Assembly: GCF_001613365.1 (NCBI RefSeq)
Contig: NZ_BDCF01000021.1
Location: 62,001 to 126,000 of the forward strand
Direction: 5' to 3'
From: Nocardia xishanensis NBRC 101358
GTDB taxonomy: Bacteria > Actinomycetota > Actinomycetes > Mycobacteriales > Mycobacteriaceae
Length of the DNA: 64,000 bases
The notes beneath the pieces are model-generated. The model worked only from the letters and a program-made list of their open reading frames with translations. It had not been told where the DNA came from and did no database searches. Shown one piece after another: positions 44,848 through 53,599 of the stretch. Both the position numbers and the translations under genes were made by a program. The stretch's first letter is position 1. Each line of letters opens with the position of its first letter.

Positions 44848-45702
44848 TCAGACCACCTGTGGGGGGAAGAGTGCGTTGTAGACCTGGGTGATGATGAGGT
44901 TCACGCCGAAGAGCATCAGCGCGGAGCTCACCACCGCCGAGTTCACCGAGTTGGCGACACCGCCGGGGCCGCCGCGGGTGTTGAGCCCGGTATCGCACGC
45001 GATGATGGCGGCGAGCAGGCCGAAGATCAGCGACTTCACCAGCGCGACCAGCAGGTCGCGGGTCACGGCGAACGACGAGAAGGTGCTGACGTACGAACCC
45101 GGCGTGCCCCCCTGGGCGAAGATGTTGAAGATGTAGCCCGTCAGGAAGCCGACGAAGACGACGAAGCCGCAGAGCAGAACGCTGACCAGCATCGCGGCGC
45201 CGAGCCGCGGCGCGACCAGGCGGCGCATCGGATCGACGCCCATCACCTTCATGGCGTCGATCTCCTCGCGGATGGTGCGCGAGCCGAGGTCGGCGCAGAT
45301 GGCGGATCCGACAGCGCCCGCGATCATGATCGAGGTGACCAGCGGCGCGCCCTGCTGGATGATGCCGAGGCCGTTGGCCGCGCCGATGAACGACGTCGCG
45401 CCGACCTGACCGGCGACGGCGCCGACCTGAATCGAGACGATGACGCCGATGGGAATCGCGACGAGCAGCGTGGGGGCGGCGGCGACATTGGCCATGAAGG
45501 CGCACTGGCGCACGAATTCACCGAAGGGGAACCGCCGACGGAAGATGGCGATGACCAGTTCCGCCACCGCGGCGATACCCATCGTGATCTGTCGGCCGAA
45601 GGTCTCCAGTGAGCGTTTGGGATGATCCTCCCAGTACGACCTCGTCCAATCGACCGCTTCACTTATCCGTGATCCCGTGGGAGGACTCTTGGTCGACTGC
45701 AC
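44848..45702 (-). CDS. yrbEA: YrbE/MlaE-type permease YrbEA
   Basis: The 284-residue first gene of the mce operon. GTG start at 45702, with GAGGGG upstream. Helices include VAAAPTLLVAIPIGVIVSIQ and VSVLLCGFVVFVGFLTGYIF. The coupling loop is DLGSRTIREEIDAMKVMGVD. With YrbEB it forms the membrane channel of the Mce lipid importer. Confidence 0.95.
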   Translation of the reverse strand: MQSTKSPPTGSRISEAVDWTRSYWEDHPKRSLETFGRQITMGIAAVAELVIAIFRRRFPFGEFVRQCAFMANVAAAPTLLVAIPIGVIVSIQVGAVAGQVGATSFIGAANGLGIIQQGAPLVTSIMIAGAVGSAICADLGSRTIREEIDAMKVMGVDPMRRLVAPRLGAAMLVSVLLCGFVVFVGFLTGYIFNIFAQGGTPGSYVSTFSSFAVTRDLLVALVKSLIFGLLAAIIACDTGLNTRGGPGGVANSVNSAVVSSALMLFGVNLIITQVYNALFPPQVV

Positions 45703-46191
45703 TGCCTAACCCCTCTCGACGCCGGTTGCTCACCCCGACGACTTGTTTGCTTGACGCACCTTACTACGGAGTAGTGCAGAACACACCATCCTCATGTGAT
45801 TGCAGTCATAGATACGAGTCACCTTCGGGGAAACCTCATGAGAACGCCGCGACTTCTTTGTCTCCGGCACCAAAATTAAGCGGCAAACTTTTAGAACAGG
45901 TTACAGTTCAGGTGCCGTCATATGGGCTTCTGTTCTATCTCCGAGCAATTACGCGGAAATCATTCATCTAAAATCCACCCTCGTTTTGAATGCCTGCGCA
46001 ATGAGTTCTACCGAATTAGAAACACATCGGGCGTGTCGTCCAATAAAGCTCTTTAATAGAGATTTGCTATGGCGATTACGATTCGGCGGCACCTCCGCGG
46101 CAACGTCGGTACGAGACGCGCCCGAGACCGAATACTGACACGATGGGTGCGACAGATTGATATCGTGCGGGCTTCCGACATCTGGAGGGAC
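45703..46191. other. AT-rich intergenic region, divergent control of mce operon and S1 protease
   Basis: 489 bases without a credible gene. It is much richer in A+T than the rest of the window, most clearly between about 45850 and 46080. It includes an inverted repeat ACTAC-GGA-GTAGT (45763-45775), about 60 bases before the mce start codon, which is a candidate operator. A second one is CTCT-TTAAT-AGAG (46050-46062). A TACTGA -10-like box sits near 46136. Short ORFs on both strands here have no support. Confidence 0.6.
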
Positions 46192-46863
46192 ATGTTCAGC
46201 AAACTCGTCAAGGCGGCCAGCAACGCCGTCTTCGCCGTCGCCCTCGGCGCGGCGCTGCTCGGGACGGGCGCGGGCCCCGCGGCTGCCGCGCCGCCGGTGA
46301 TCGGGGGCGGATCCGGCATCATCATCGACAACATGTTCGAGTGCACCGTCACCACGGTGGGTCACGACAGCGCGGGCAGACTCGTCGGACTGACCGCGGG
46401 ACACTGCGGCGACGCGGGGGCGAAGGTGTACTCCGAGACCGATCGCGGCGCCGGTCAGATCGGTCGCTTCGTCTACTCCAACTCCGAGCTGGACTACGCC
46501 GTCATCGAGTTCGATCCGGGCGCGATCACCCCGGTCAACCGGGTCGGCAATGTCACCATCACCGGCATCGGCGCCCCGGCCCAGTTCCCGATGATCGTCT
46601 GCAAGGAAGGCCGCACCACCGGCAACACCTGCGGCATCGCGTGGGGCGACGTGTTCGGCACCAATGTCGAGACCTGGTCCCAGATGTGCGTCGTCGAGGG
46701 TGACTCCGGCGCTCCCGTGGTCGTTGGCACCACCCTGGTCGGCATGGTGAACGCCTACCTGGCCATCGCCTGTTTCGGTCCCGAGGTCGGCACCAACATG
46801 AGTGCGATCATGAACGACCTCAACGCGCGGGGCGGTCCCGGCTCCGGCTTCATGCCGATCTGA
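46192..46863 (+). CDS. Secreted S1-family (chymotrypsin-like) serine protease
   Basis: A 223-residue exported protease. The ATG at 46192 follows GGAGGG. Signal peptide (about residues 1-33, ending AAA). Catalytic triad: His in TAGHCG (about 71), Asp in ELDYAVIEF (about 101), Ser in GDSGAPV (about 172). Cysteines at about 51/72, 137/147 and 166 and later suit disulfides. Close in build to small secreted actinobacterial proteases such as streptogrisin-like enzymes, but without a long pro-region. It ends in a clear terminator. Confidence 0.93.
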   Translation: MFSKLVKAASNAVFAVALGAALLGTGAGPAAAAPPVIGGGSGIIIDNMFECTVTTVGHDSAGRLVGLTAGHCGDAGAKVYSETDRGAGQIGRFVYSNSELDYAVIEFDPGAITPVNRVGNVTITGIGAPAQFPMIVCKEGRTTGNTCGIAWGDVFGTNVETWSQMCVVEGDSGAPVVVGTTLVGMVNAYLAIACFGPEVGTNMSAIMNDLNARGGPGSGFMPI

Positions 46864-46882
46864 TCGGTCACGTACGTGCTGT

Positions 46883-46914
46883 GGGGAGCGGGCGACATCA
46901 CCCGCTCCCCTTCT
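46883..46914 (+). terminator. Terminator of the S1 protease gene
   Basis: GGGGAGCGGG-CGACATCA-CCCGCTCCCC followed by TTCTTC: a perfect 10-bp stem with a T-rich tail. It also faces the end of the convergent exporter gene. Confidence 0.88.
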
Positions 46915-46931
46915 TCGTCTCTATGGCGCTT

Positions 46932-48419
46932 CTAGGAGGCTTCAGCGCTGCCGTGCGATGGGTCGCCGACGAGCGTGCGCGGCGGTGCGACCGCGGGACC
47001 CGCCACGGCGCACTGCGGCAGGCACTCGACACTCTCCGGATCCGGCGCGCGGCGCTGCGGACGCAACAGCACGGCGGCGATCAGCGCGCCGACGACCAAC
47101 AGCGCCGAGCAGATCCACATGGCGGTCTCGAAACCTTCGTCGAACGCGGCCGGGTCGGTGAGAGAACCGGAGATGCCTGCCATCCCCGGCAGCGCCGCGA
47201 CCGCGAGCAGTTGCGCGGTCCTGGCCACGGCGTTGTTCACCCCGGAGGCGATTCCGGCCTCGGACGCGGGCACCGCGCCGAGTACGGCGCCGGTGAGCGG
47301 AGCGACGAGCACGGAGAGACCGAGCCCGAAGACCACCACGCCGGGCAGCACGTCGCCGAGGTATCCGGCATCGGGTCCGATGCGGAGCAGCAGCACCAGC
47401 CCCGCGGCGGCGAGCAACGGTCCGAGCGTCATCGGAATGCGCGGCCCGTGCGTCTGAGCCCAACGACCGGCGGGCGCGGACAGCGCCAGCATGATCAGCG
47501 TGATCGGCACCGTGGCCAGCCCGGACAGCAACGGCGAATAGCCCGCCACCAGCTGGAGTTCCATCACGAGCAGGAAGAAGACGCCGCCGAGCGCGGCGTA
47601 GACGGCCAGCGTCACCAGGTTCGCCGCGGTGAACACCCGCGAACGGAAGAGCGCGGGCGGCACCAGCGGATGGTCGCTGCGCAGCTCGATCACCACGAAC
47701 ACCGCGAGCAGCAGCACGCCCGACGCGGCGAGCAGGGGCATCGCGTCGATCAGACCGAAGGTCAGCGCGCCGAGCGCCAGCGCGACCACCACCGCGCCAG
47801 GGACGTCGAGCCGCGCGACGGCGTTGGGGTCGACGCTCTCCGGCACGTGCCGCAGCGCGACGGCCACGACCACCGCGACCAGCGGCACGTTGATGAAGAA
47901 GATGGACTGCCAGCCGACCCAGTCGATCAGCCAGCCGCCGAGGAAGGGCCCGATCGCGCCTGCCACGCCGCCGAAACCGGACCACAGCCCGATCGCCGCC
48001 CCTCGATCGCGCTCGTCGAGCGAGGCGGAGATCAGCGCCAGGCTGCCCGGCGTCAGCATCGCCCCCGCCACGCCTTGGAGCACCCGCGCCGCAACGAGCA
48101 TCTCGATGTTCACGGCCGCGCCGCACAACACCGAGGCGACCGCGAAACCGACCGCGCCCCAGACGAAGACCTTGCGCCTGCCGAGCTTGTCGCCGAGCGA
48201 GCCGCCGAGCAGGATGAACGAGGCCAGCGTCAGTGTGTAGCCGTTGAGCGTCCACTGCAGACCGGCCACGTCGGTATCGAGGGACTCTCCGATGCGCGGC
48301 AGCGCGATGTTGACGACGGTGGCGTCCAGCGAGGCGACCGAGGAACCGAGGATGGTCGCCAGCAGGATCCACCGCCCGGTCGTCGAATGCAGCCGGGGCA
48401 ACTCTCGGGCGGTGGTCAC
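46932..48419 (-). CDS. MFS exporter, DHA2 (EmrB/QacA) family
   Basis: A 495-residue transporter with about 14 membrane segments. Motif A appears as LGGSLGDKLGRRKVF, and the motif C region as LTPGSLALISASL and GVAGAIGPFLGGWLID. It belongs to the 14-helix drug:proton antiporters. The start is GTG at 48419. The C-terminus is a short hydrophilic tail. A substrate cannot be named, and no regulator gene is adjacent. Confidence 0.92.
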   Translation of the reverse strand: MTTARELPRLHSTTGRWILLATILGSSVASLDATVVNIALPRIGESLDTDVAGLQWTLNGYTLTLASFILLGGSLGDKLGRRKVFVWGAVGFAVASVLCGAAVNIEMLVAARVLQGVAGAMLTPGSLALISASLDERDRGAAIGLWSGFGGVAGAIGPFLGGWLIDWVGWQSIFFINVPLVAVVVAVALRHVPESVDPNAVARLDVPGAVVVALALGALTFGLIDAMPLLAASGVLLLAVFVVIELRSDHPLVPPALFRSRVFTAANLVTLAVYAALGGVFFLLVMELQLVAGYSPLLSGLATVPITLIMLALSAPAGRWAQTHGPRIPMTLGPLLAAAGLVLLLRIGPDAGYLGDVLPGVVVFGLGLSVLVAPLTGAVLGAVPASEAGIASGVNNAVARTAQLLAVAALPGMAGISGSLTDPAAFDEGFETAMWICSALLVVGALIAAVLLRPQRRAPDPESVECLPQCAVAGPAVAPPRTLVGDPSHGSAEAS

Positions 48420-48438
48420 CGGTCCAACCTAGTGCGAG

Positions 48439-49056
48439 TTACAGCTCCTCGACACAGACCACGAAGCGGCGCTCGGAGTACTCGAAGCCGATGCCGCTGT
48501 CGCAGACACTCGCGTCGGTCGCGCCGGTCTTGATGTTGGTCACGCGTACGCCCTGGGTGCCGCGCTCGGTGCAGTCGATCCGCTTCGGGTCGTCGCCGCC
48601 GACGTCCATGCATCCGCCGACCACCCAGTCGATGTCGAGGCACAGCGCGCCCTGCTGCACGCCGTTGATGGTCTCGGCATAGTAGTTGTCGCGGTCGGCC
48701 GGGCAGCCCGAGCTGGTCGCCGTCTTGCCGATGACCTTGTAGTTCGCTGCCCGGCTTCCGCAAGAGGCCTTCGCGATGGTGGCGTTGGTCGTGGTGCCGC
48801 CGAGGGTGACGCAATCGCCGATGGAGGCCTCGAAATCGGTGTTGCCGCCGGTCGGAGTCGGCCTGCCGGAGGTGGGCCTGGCGCTCGTCCTCGGCGCGGA
48901 GGTCTTCGGGGTGCTGGTGTTGACGGCGTCGATGGTCCCGCTGTCCACCGCGGGCTGCGCGGTGCCGCTGATCGTCGAGCTACAGGCCACGAGGGCGAAT
49001 ACGGCGGCGGCTGTTCCGACCGCGAGCGCGATGCCGGATAGCAGTTGACGAGACAC
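48439..49056 (-). CDS. LppU-like lipoprotein
   Basis: A 205-residue lipoprotein. The GTG at 49056 (VSRQLLSGIALAV) follows GGGAGGA. Signal peptide with lipobox FALVAC. A Ser/Thr/Pro linker (KTSAPRTSARPTSGRPTPTG) leads to a C-terminal domain with paired cysteines (IGDCVTLGG, KASCGSR, SGCPADRD, ALCLD, GGCMD, IDCTERG, VCDSG, VVCVEE). Layout and cysteines recall the mycobacterial LppU family. Its function is not established; it may be a periplasmic envelope protein. Confidence 0.82.
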   Translation of the reverse strand: MSRQLLSGIALAVGTAAAVFALVACSSTISGTAQPAVDSGTIDAVNTSTPKTSAPRTSARPTSGRPTPTGGNTDFEASIGDCVTLGGTTTNATIAKASCGSRAANYKVIGKTATSSGCPADRDNYYAETINGVQQGALCLDIDWVVGGCMDVGGDDPKRIDCTERGTQGVRVTNIKTGATDASVCDSGIGFEYSERRFVVCVEEL

Positions 49057-49276
49057 GTACAGTCCTCCCGAGCTGTAACGCTCCGAACTCACACCCCCGT
49101 AAGAATCCGAAGTTGACGATCTGATCTTCAAATATCACGCCATGCATACACCATCAGCGATGCGGTAGTCGAGTCGAAAGACGCTCGGTGGGCACACCGA
49201 AGGGGGCGTGCAGCGGCCCGGCTCCGGCGGCGACCGGCTGGGTATGGTGGGCCCTACGGTGCGAAAGGGGTTGACC

Positions 49277-49795
49277 GTGAAGCTGATCAGCGCACTCATC
49301 TGCTCGACCGCCGCGGTCGGTGCCTCGTTCGCACTCCCCGCCGTCGCGTGGGCAACCGATGTGCATTGCAGTTCGGATCACGACGCCGACATCACCGTCA
49401 TCGATGGTCGCACCGGGTGCCGGGCCACCGCCGAGACGCTCGGGCAAGCACGTTCGGCCGGTTTCGACGGCGTCGGTTACGCCCGCGCAACCTCCGGAGC
49501 CACCGCGCTCGGCATCGGCGCGGCGGGCGGCGTCGGAGCGAGCGAAGGCGCGGGCGGTATTCCGGTCGCGATCGGCGTCGGCCCCGACGCGATCGCGCTC
49601 ACCTCGATCGAGGGTTCCGACCCTGGCGACGGCAGGACCATCGCGTTGTCGATCGCCTTCGAAGGATCACGCGCACAGGTAAGCACCGAGGAGGGCACCG
49701 TAGTGTGCCTCGGCTCGGCGGCCTTCGCGTGGAACGCGGCCACCGGCGTTTCCTGCCTCGCGACGCCGTTCGGGCGCTGGGGCACATTGCTCTGA
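49277..49795 (+). CDS. Small secreted protein of unknown function
   Basis: A 172-residue exported protein. GTG start at 49277 (VKLISALICSTAAVG) with AGGGG upstream; signal peptide ends near AWA. The mature part has four cysteines (VHCSSD, TGCRAT, VVCLG, VSCLA) and a Gly/Ala-rich middle (ALGIGAAGGVGASEGAGG). Similar small proteins occur in Nocardia and Rhodococcus, but the function is unknown. Confidence 0.82.
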   Translation: MKLISALICSTAAVGASFALPAVAWATDVHCSSDHDADITVIDGRTGCRATAETLGQARSAGFDGVGYARATSGATALGIGAAGGVGASEGAGGIPVAIGVGPDAIALTSIEGSDPGDGRTIALSIAFEGSRAQVSTEEGTVVCLGSAAFAWNAATGVSCLATPFGRWGTLL

Positions 49796-49840
49796 TCTCT
49801 CCGGTCGAACCGCCACCGCGGGTGACTCGTAGGTAAGGGC

Positions 49841-51184
49841 ATGCCGATCGAGACCGCCGCGCCCGCCCCGCCGCGGCTGTTCCCGTTGCACGCGCTCGCC
49901 GCCGGGCTGGACTTCGAACGGTATTTCCGCTGGCGGCGGGCGCGCGCGGGGGACCCGTTCTACGTCCGCTTCCCCGGCTTCGGCGCGGTGCTGTTCACCG
50001 GGACACCGGACGGCGCGCGAGAACTGTTCCGCGCGCAGGCGAATCTGCTCGAACCACCGCGGCCGAATCCCATCGAGCCGCTGGTGGGACCGGCCTCGCT
50101 CATCCTGACCTCGGGCGCGAGGCACCGGCGCGATCGAACCCTGCTCGCGCCCGCCTTCCACGGCGCGCGGATTCGCGCCTACGGCGAGCTGATCGAGGCC
50201 GCGACGCTCGACGAGATCGACGGCGGCGCCACGTCGTGGCGACCGGGGACGCGGATCGATTCGCGCGCCGTGGCGCGCTCGATCACGCTGCGGGTGATCA
50301 TGGAGGCGGTCTTCGGGGTGCGCGCCGGCGAGCGACGAATCGCGTACACCGCCGCGATCACCGAGTTCCTCACCGCCTTCTCCGGCCCGCTGCTGCTGGC
50401 GCCCGCGCTGCGTCGCGGCGCCTTCGGTCGCGCGCCGTGGGATCGGTTCGTCGTGGCGCGCGAACACCTGGACCGGCTGATCCAGGCCGATCTCGCCGAG
50501 CGCAAAGGCACCGCGCGCCAAGACGACTCCGACATCCTCGGCCTGCTGCTGAGCACCCGCTACGACGACGGAACCGCCCCCACCGACGCCGAACTCGGCG
50601 ATCAGCTGCGCACGCTGCTCGTCGCCGGGCACGAGACCACCGCGACCAGCCTGGTCTGGGCGCTCTACCACTTGCACCGCGCACCCGAGGCACTGCGCAG
50701 GCTGCGCGCCGAACTGGGCGCGGCGGGTGATTCGCCCACCGATCTCGCAGGGTTGCCCTATCTCGATGCCGTCTGCCAGGAGACATTGCGCTTGCATCCG
50801 CCGGTGCCGATCGTGCTGCGCCGGGTGACCGAGCCCGTCACGCTGCGTGGTGTGCGCGTGCCGGCGGGTGACACGATGGGCCTCGCGCTGCCCCTGCTGC
50901 ACTCCGATCCGGACACCTGGGTCGACGCCGCACGGTTCCGGCCCGAACGATTCCTCGACCGCCGCTACGGTCCTTTCGAGCTCGCACCCTACGGTGGTGG
51001 ACATCGGCGCTGTGTCGGCGCGAGCCTCGCCGACTACGAACTGCGCATCGTGCTGGCCACGTTGCTCCGCCGCGTCCGGCTCGCGCTGCCGTCGCGCTAC
51101 GCGCGCGGACGGGCCCCGCTGTCGGTGCCGCACAACATCGCGACCGGGCCGCATCGCTCGATTCCCTTCGACGTCGTCGAGTGA
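49841..51184 (+). CDS. Cytochrome P450 (CYP135/138-like)
   Basis: A 447-residue haem monooxygenase. It has the I-helix LLVAGHETTATSLVW, the ExxR motif in CQETLRLHPP, the PERF motif (FRPERFLD) and the haem loop PYGGGHRRCVG. Tyr replaces the usual Phe in the first loop position. Its build is closest to the CYP135/CYP138 group of mycobacteria, which are not tied to a known reaction. It needs electron-transfer partners, none of which lie in this window. It begins 45 bases after the small secreted protein. Confidence 0.92.
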   Translation: MPIETAAPAPPRLFPLHALAAGLDFERYFRWRRARAGDPFYVRFPGFGAVLFTGTPDGARELFRAQANLLEPPRPNPIEPLVGPASLILTSGARHRRDRTLLAPAFHGARIRAYGELIEAATLDEIDGGATSWRPGTRIDSRAVARSITLRVIMEAVFGVRAGERRIAYTAAITEFLTAFSGPLLLAPALRRGAFGRAPWDRFVVAREHLDRLIQADLAERKGTARQDDSDILGLLLSTRYDDGTAPTDAELGDQLRTLLVAGHETTATSLVWALYHLHRAPEALRRLRAELGAAGDSPTDLAGLPYLDAVCQETLRLHPPVPIVLRRVTEPVTLRGVRVPAGDTMGLALPLLHSDPDTWVDAARFRPERFLDRRYGPFELAPYGGGHRRCVGASLADYELRIVLATLLRRVRLALPSRYARGRAPLSVPHNIATGPHRSIPFDVVE

Positions 51185-51553
51185 TTTACGTCACCAATAC
51201 GTTTTAGCTTGCGCAAAACCGGATGGACCGCAGGTTGCCGCTCCGACGCCCCGGTTTCACACCTGACCGGGTCGTTTATCGAAAGGCGCTGACTGTCAAC
51301 GGCTTATGTGTTCCAGGCCACATTCGACCGTTCAGACGAATAATCGGATATCAGCAGTGGCTTCCTGTGGTGTCGAACCGGTATCAATGAATGGGGTCGG
51401 GCCGTCATGCCCGTGGGGCGCTTCGCAGGCCCTCGGCAATACCCGTGGCAGCTCCGATGGACTCGCGACTTGGATCGCGAACGCACGAGCACCAAACCGA
51501 TGAGACACCTCGCTCGCGTACGCGCGCGCGAGGGCTGGAATGGACGAATACCT
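51185..51553 (+). other. Long leader before the L,D-transpeptidase gene
   Basis: 369 bases without a convincing gene; frames that cross it (51304-51669, 51407-) are extensions of the transpeptidase frame or antisense. It may hold the promoter and a long 5' leader. No recognised riboswitch was found; CTCGCG...CGCGAG (about 51511-51527) could form a hairpin. Confidence 0.45.
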
Positions 51554-52456
51554 ATGCAAGCCGCTTCGAACAAAAGGTCGCTGTCGAGTTTCCGTGAGGA
51601 AAACCGGCTAGCCCGCCGCATTCGGCGGGGCGTCCTCTTGTCCGCGGCGATCGCGGCGGCCGGTGCCATGATCGTCGCTCCCGCTCAGGCCGAGCCGAGC
51701 CTTCCCGGATTCGGTGCGGGATCGGCGGCCGCGGCTACCGATCCCGCTCCGCAGGCCAACTTCGCACCCCCGAACATCAACATCGCCGACGGCGAGACGG
51801 TCGGCGTCGCGCAGCCGATCATCATCACCTTCCAGGAGCCGGTGACCGACCGGGACACCGCCGAGAACGCGATCAAGGTCACCTCATCGAAGGACGCGCC
51901 GGGCCACTTCTACTGGTTCAGCGACCGGCAGGTGCGCTGGCGGCCGAACGACTTCTGGCCGGACAACACCGACGTGACCGTGGTGGCGGGCGGCACGACC
52001 AGCTCGTTCCGCATCGGCGACGCGCTGATCACCACCGCCGACGACGTCACGAAGACCATCACCGTCACCCGCAACGGCGAGGTGGTGAAGGAAATGCCGA
52101 CCTCGATGGGCAAGCCCAAGCACGAGACCCCGAACGGCATCTACATCGTCGGCGAGCGCAACCGCAAGATGATCATGGATTCCTCGACCTACGGCGTGCC
52201 GGTCGACGCGCCCGAGGGCTACAAGCTCGAGGTCGAGTACGCCACCCGCATCTCCAACAGCGGCATCTTCGTGCACGCCGCCCCGTGGTCGGTGGGTCAG
52301 CAGGGCGTGTCGAACGTCAGCCACGGCTGCCTGAACGTGAGCACCGAGGACGCCCGCTGGTTCTTCGAGAACGCGCAGAAGGGCGATCCGGTCATCGTGC
52401 AGAACACCGATGGCGGAACACTGAACTCCCGCGACGGCCTGGGCGACTGGAACTGA
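51554..52456 (+). CDS. L,D-transpeptidase (YkuD) with Ig-like domain
   Basis: A 300-residue exported enzyme that makes 3-3 peptidoglycan cross-links. The ATG at 51554 (MQAASNKRSLSSF) is chosen; an ATG at 51500 gives 18 more residues. Signal sequence about 25-46. An Ig-like/LDT domain (INIADGETVGVAQPIIITFQ and on) leads to the YkuD catalytic domain, with His241 in GIFVHAAPW and the SHGCLN motif (Cys about 259). This is the layout of mycobacterial LdtMt enzymes. A strong terminator follows. Confidence 0.93.
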   Translation: MQAASNKRSLSSFREENRLARRIRRGVLLSAAIAAAGAMIVAPAQAEPSLPGFGAGSAAAATDPAPQANFAPPNINIADGETVGVAQPIIITFQEPVTDRDTAENAIKVTSSKDAPGHFYWFSDRQVRWRPNDFWPDNTDVTVVAGGTTSSFRIGDALITTADDVTKTITVTRNGEVVKEMPTSMGKPKHETPNGIYIVGERNRKMIMDSSTYGVPVDAPEGYKLEVEYATRISNSGIFVHAAPWSVGQQGVSNVSHGCLNVSTEDARWFFENAQKGDPVIVQNTDGGTLNSRDGLGDWN

Positions 52457-52476
52457 TTCCCGGGTAATAGCAGCCA

Positions 52477-52516
52477 GAAAACGCCGACCGCGCATTACCG
52501 CGCGGTCGGCGTTTTC
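52477..52516 (+). terminator. Terminator of the L,D-transpeptidase gene
   Basis: GAAAACGCCGACCGCGC-ATTACC-GCGCGGTCGGCGTTTTC: a perfect 17-bp stem, with TTTTC as the U-tract. One of the clearest terminators in the window. Confidence 0.92.
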
Positions 52517-52590
52517 GTTATCCGCGCGCGTTTTCCCCGCCGAATAGCTGCTCACGAATCGCGGTTCGACGCCGTCACGCGAACTGGTCG

Positions 52591-52629
52591 AATGTTCAGC
52601 ATGCCGCCGGGCGGCGTTCACCGAACATT
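52591..52629. promoter_or_regulatory. Nested inverted repeats upstream of ugpA
   Basis: AATGTTC (52591-52597) and GAACATT (52623-52629) flank GCCGCC-G-GGCGGC (52603-52615). The nested symmetry may be an operator or an RNA-like hairpin. It lies 15 bases upstream of the likely -10 box TAAAGT (52644-52649), itself 7 bases before the GTG of ugpA. Confidence 0.45.
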
Positions 52630-52656
52630 TGCTGCGCGCGTCGTAAAGTCTCCGCC

Positions 52657-53586
52657 GTGCGCACACGGCCGGAGCGAGTGCTACCGCAACCCCGCGGCAC
52701 GGGGTTTCGTGGCAAGCCGTGGCAGGACTACGGGCTGTTCCTCGTGCTCGTCGCGCCGAACCTGGCGCTGCTGACGCTGTTCGTCTACCGGCCGCTGGTC
52801 GACAACATCCGGCTCTCCTTCACCGACTGGAACATCTCCGATCCGGTGGCCCACTACATCGGCTTCGAGAACTACCGGGAGTGGTGGAGCCGCGCCGATT
52901 CCTGGGAAGTCGTCACCAACACGGTGGTTTTCACGCTGACCGCGGTAGTGGGCAGCATGGCGCTCGGGTTGGCGCTCGCGCTACTGCTCGATCGGAAGCT
53001 GTTCGGCCGCAACGTGGTCCGCTCGGCGGTCTTCGCGCCGTTCGTCATCTCGGGCGCCGCCATCGGGGTGGCTTTCCAGTTCGTCTTCGATCCCAGTTTC
53101 GGGCTGGTCCAGGATCTGCTGCATCGCATCGGCGTCGACGAGGTGCCGGATTTCTACCAGGACCCGAACTGGGCGCTGTTCATGGTGACGGTCACCTACA
53201 TCTGGAAGAACCTCGGCTACGCCTTCGTCATCTACCTGGCCGCCTTGCAGGGCGTGCGAGCCGATCTGATGGAAGCCGCGGAGATCGACGGCGCGAGCCG
53301 GTGGACCATGTTCACCGAAGTGCTGCTCCCGCAACTGCGCCCGACCACGTTCTTCCTGTCCATCACGGTGCTGCTGAACTCGCTGCAGGTCTTCGACATC
53401 ATCAACGTGATGACGCGCGGCGGGCCGCTCGGCACCGGCACGACGACCATGGTCTACCAGGTCTACCAGGAATCGTTCCGCAATTTCCGGGCCGGATACG
53501 GCGCGACCGTCGCCACCATCATGTTCCTGGTGCTGCTGGTCGTCACGCTGATCCAGGTGCGCGTGATGGATCGGGGCGAGCAATGA
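52657..53586 (+). CDS. ugpA: UgpA-like sugar/glycerophosphodiester ABC permease
   Basis: A 309-residue membrane permease with about six helices (LVLVAPNLALLTLFVYRPLV; ALGLALALLLDRKLFG; VSFRP-type EAA loop DLMEAAEIDGASRWTMFTEV). The EAA loop contacts the ATPase. The order permease-permease-binding protein-ATPase equals the ugpAEBC operon of mycobacteria, which takes up glycerophosphocholine-type compounds. The start is GTG at 52657, near a -10 box. Confidence 0.9.
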   Translation: MRTRPERVLPQPRGTGFRGKPWQDYGLFLVLVAPNLALLTLFVYRPLVDNIRLSFTDWNISDPVAHYIGFENYREWWSRADSWEVVTNTVVFTLTAVVGSMALGLALALLLDRKLFGRNVVRSAVFAPFVISGAAIGVAFQFVFDPSFGLVQDLLHRIGVDEVPDFYQDPNWALFMVTVTYIWKNLGYAFVIYLAALQGVRADLMEAAEIDGASRWTMFTEVLLPQLRPTTFFLSITVLLNSLQVFDIINVMTRGGPLGTGTTTMVYQVYQESFRNFRAGYGATVATIMFLVLLVVTLIQVRVMDRGEQ

Positions 53587-53599
53587 AACCCGATGAGCG

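Noticed and set aside
45609..46404. Two ORFs (plus and minus strand) in the AT-rich region before the mce operon
   Set aside because: They overlap promoters and neighbouring gene starts, and have no ribosome-binding site or conserved motif.
46881..48533. A 550-codon plus-strand ORF opposite the MFS exporter
   Set aside because: Antisense shadow; repeated His/Arg/Gln runs reflect the exporter's codons.
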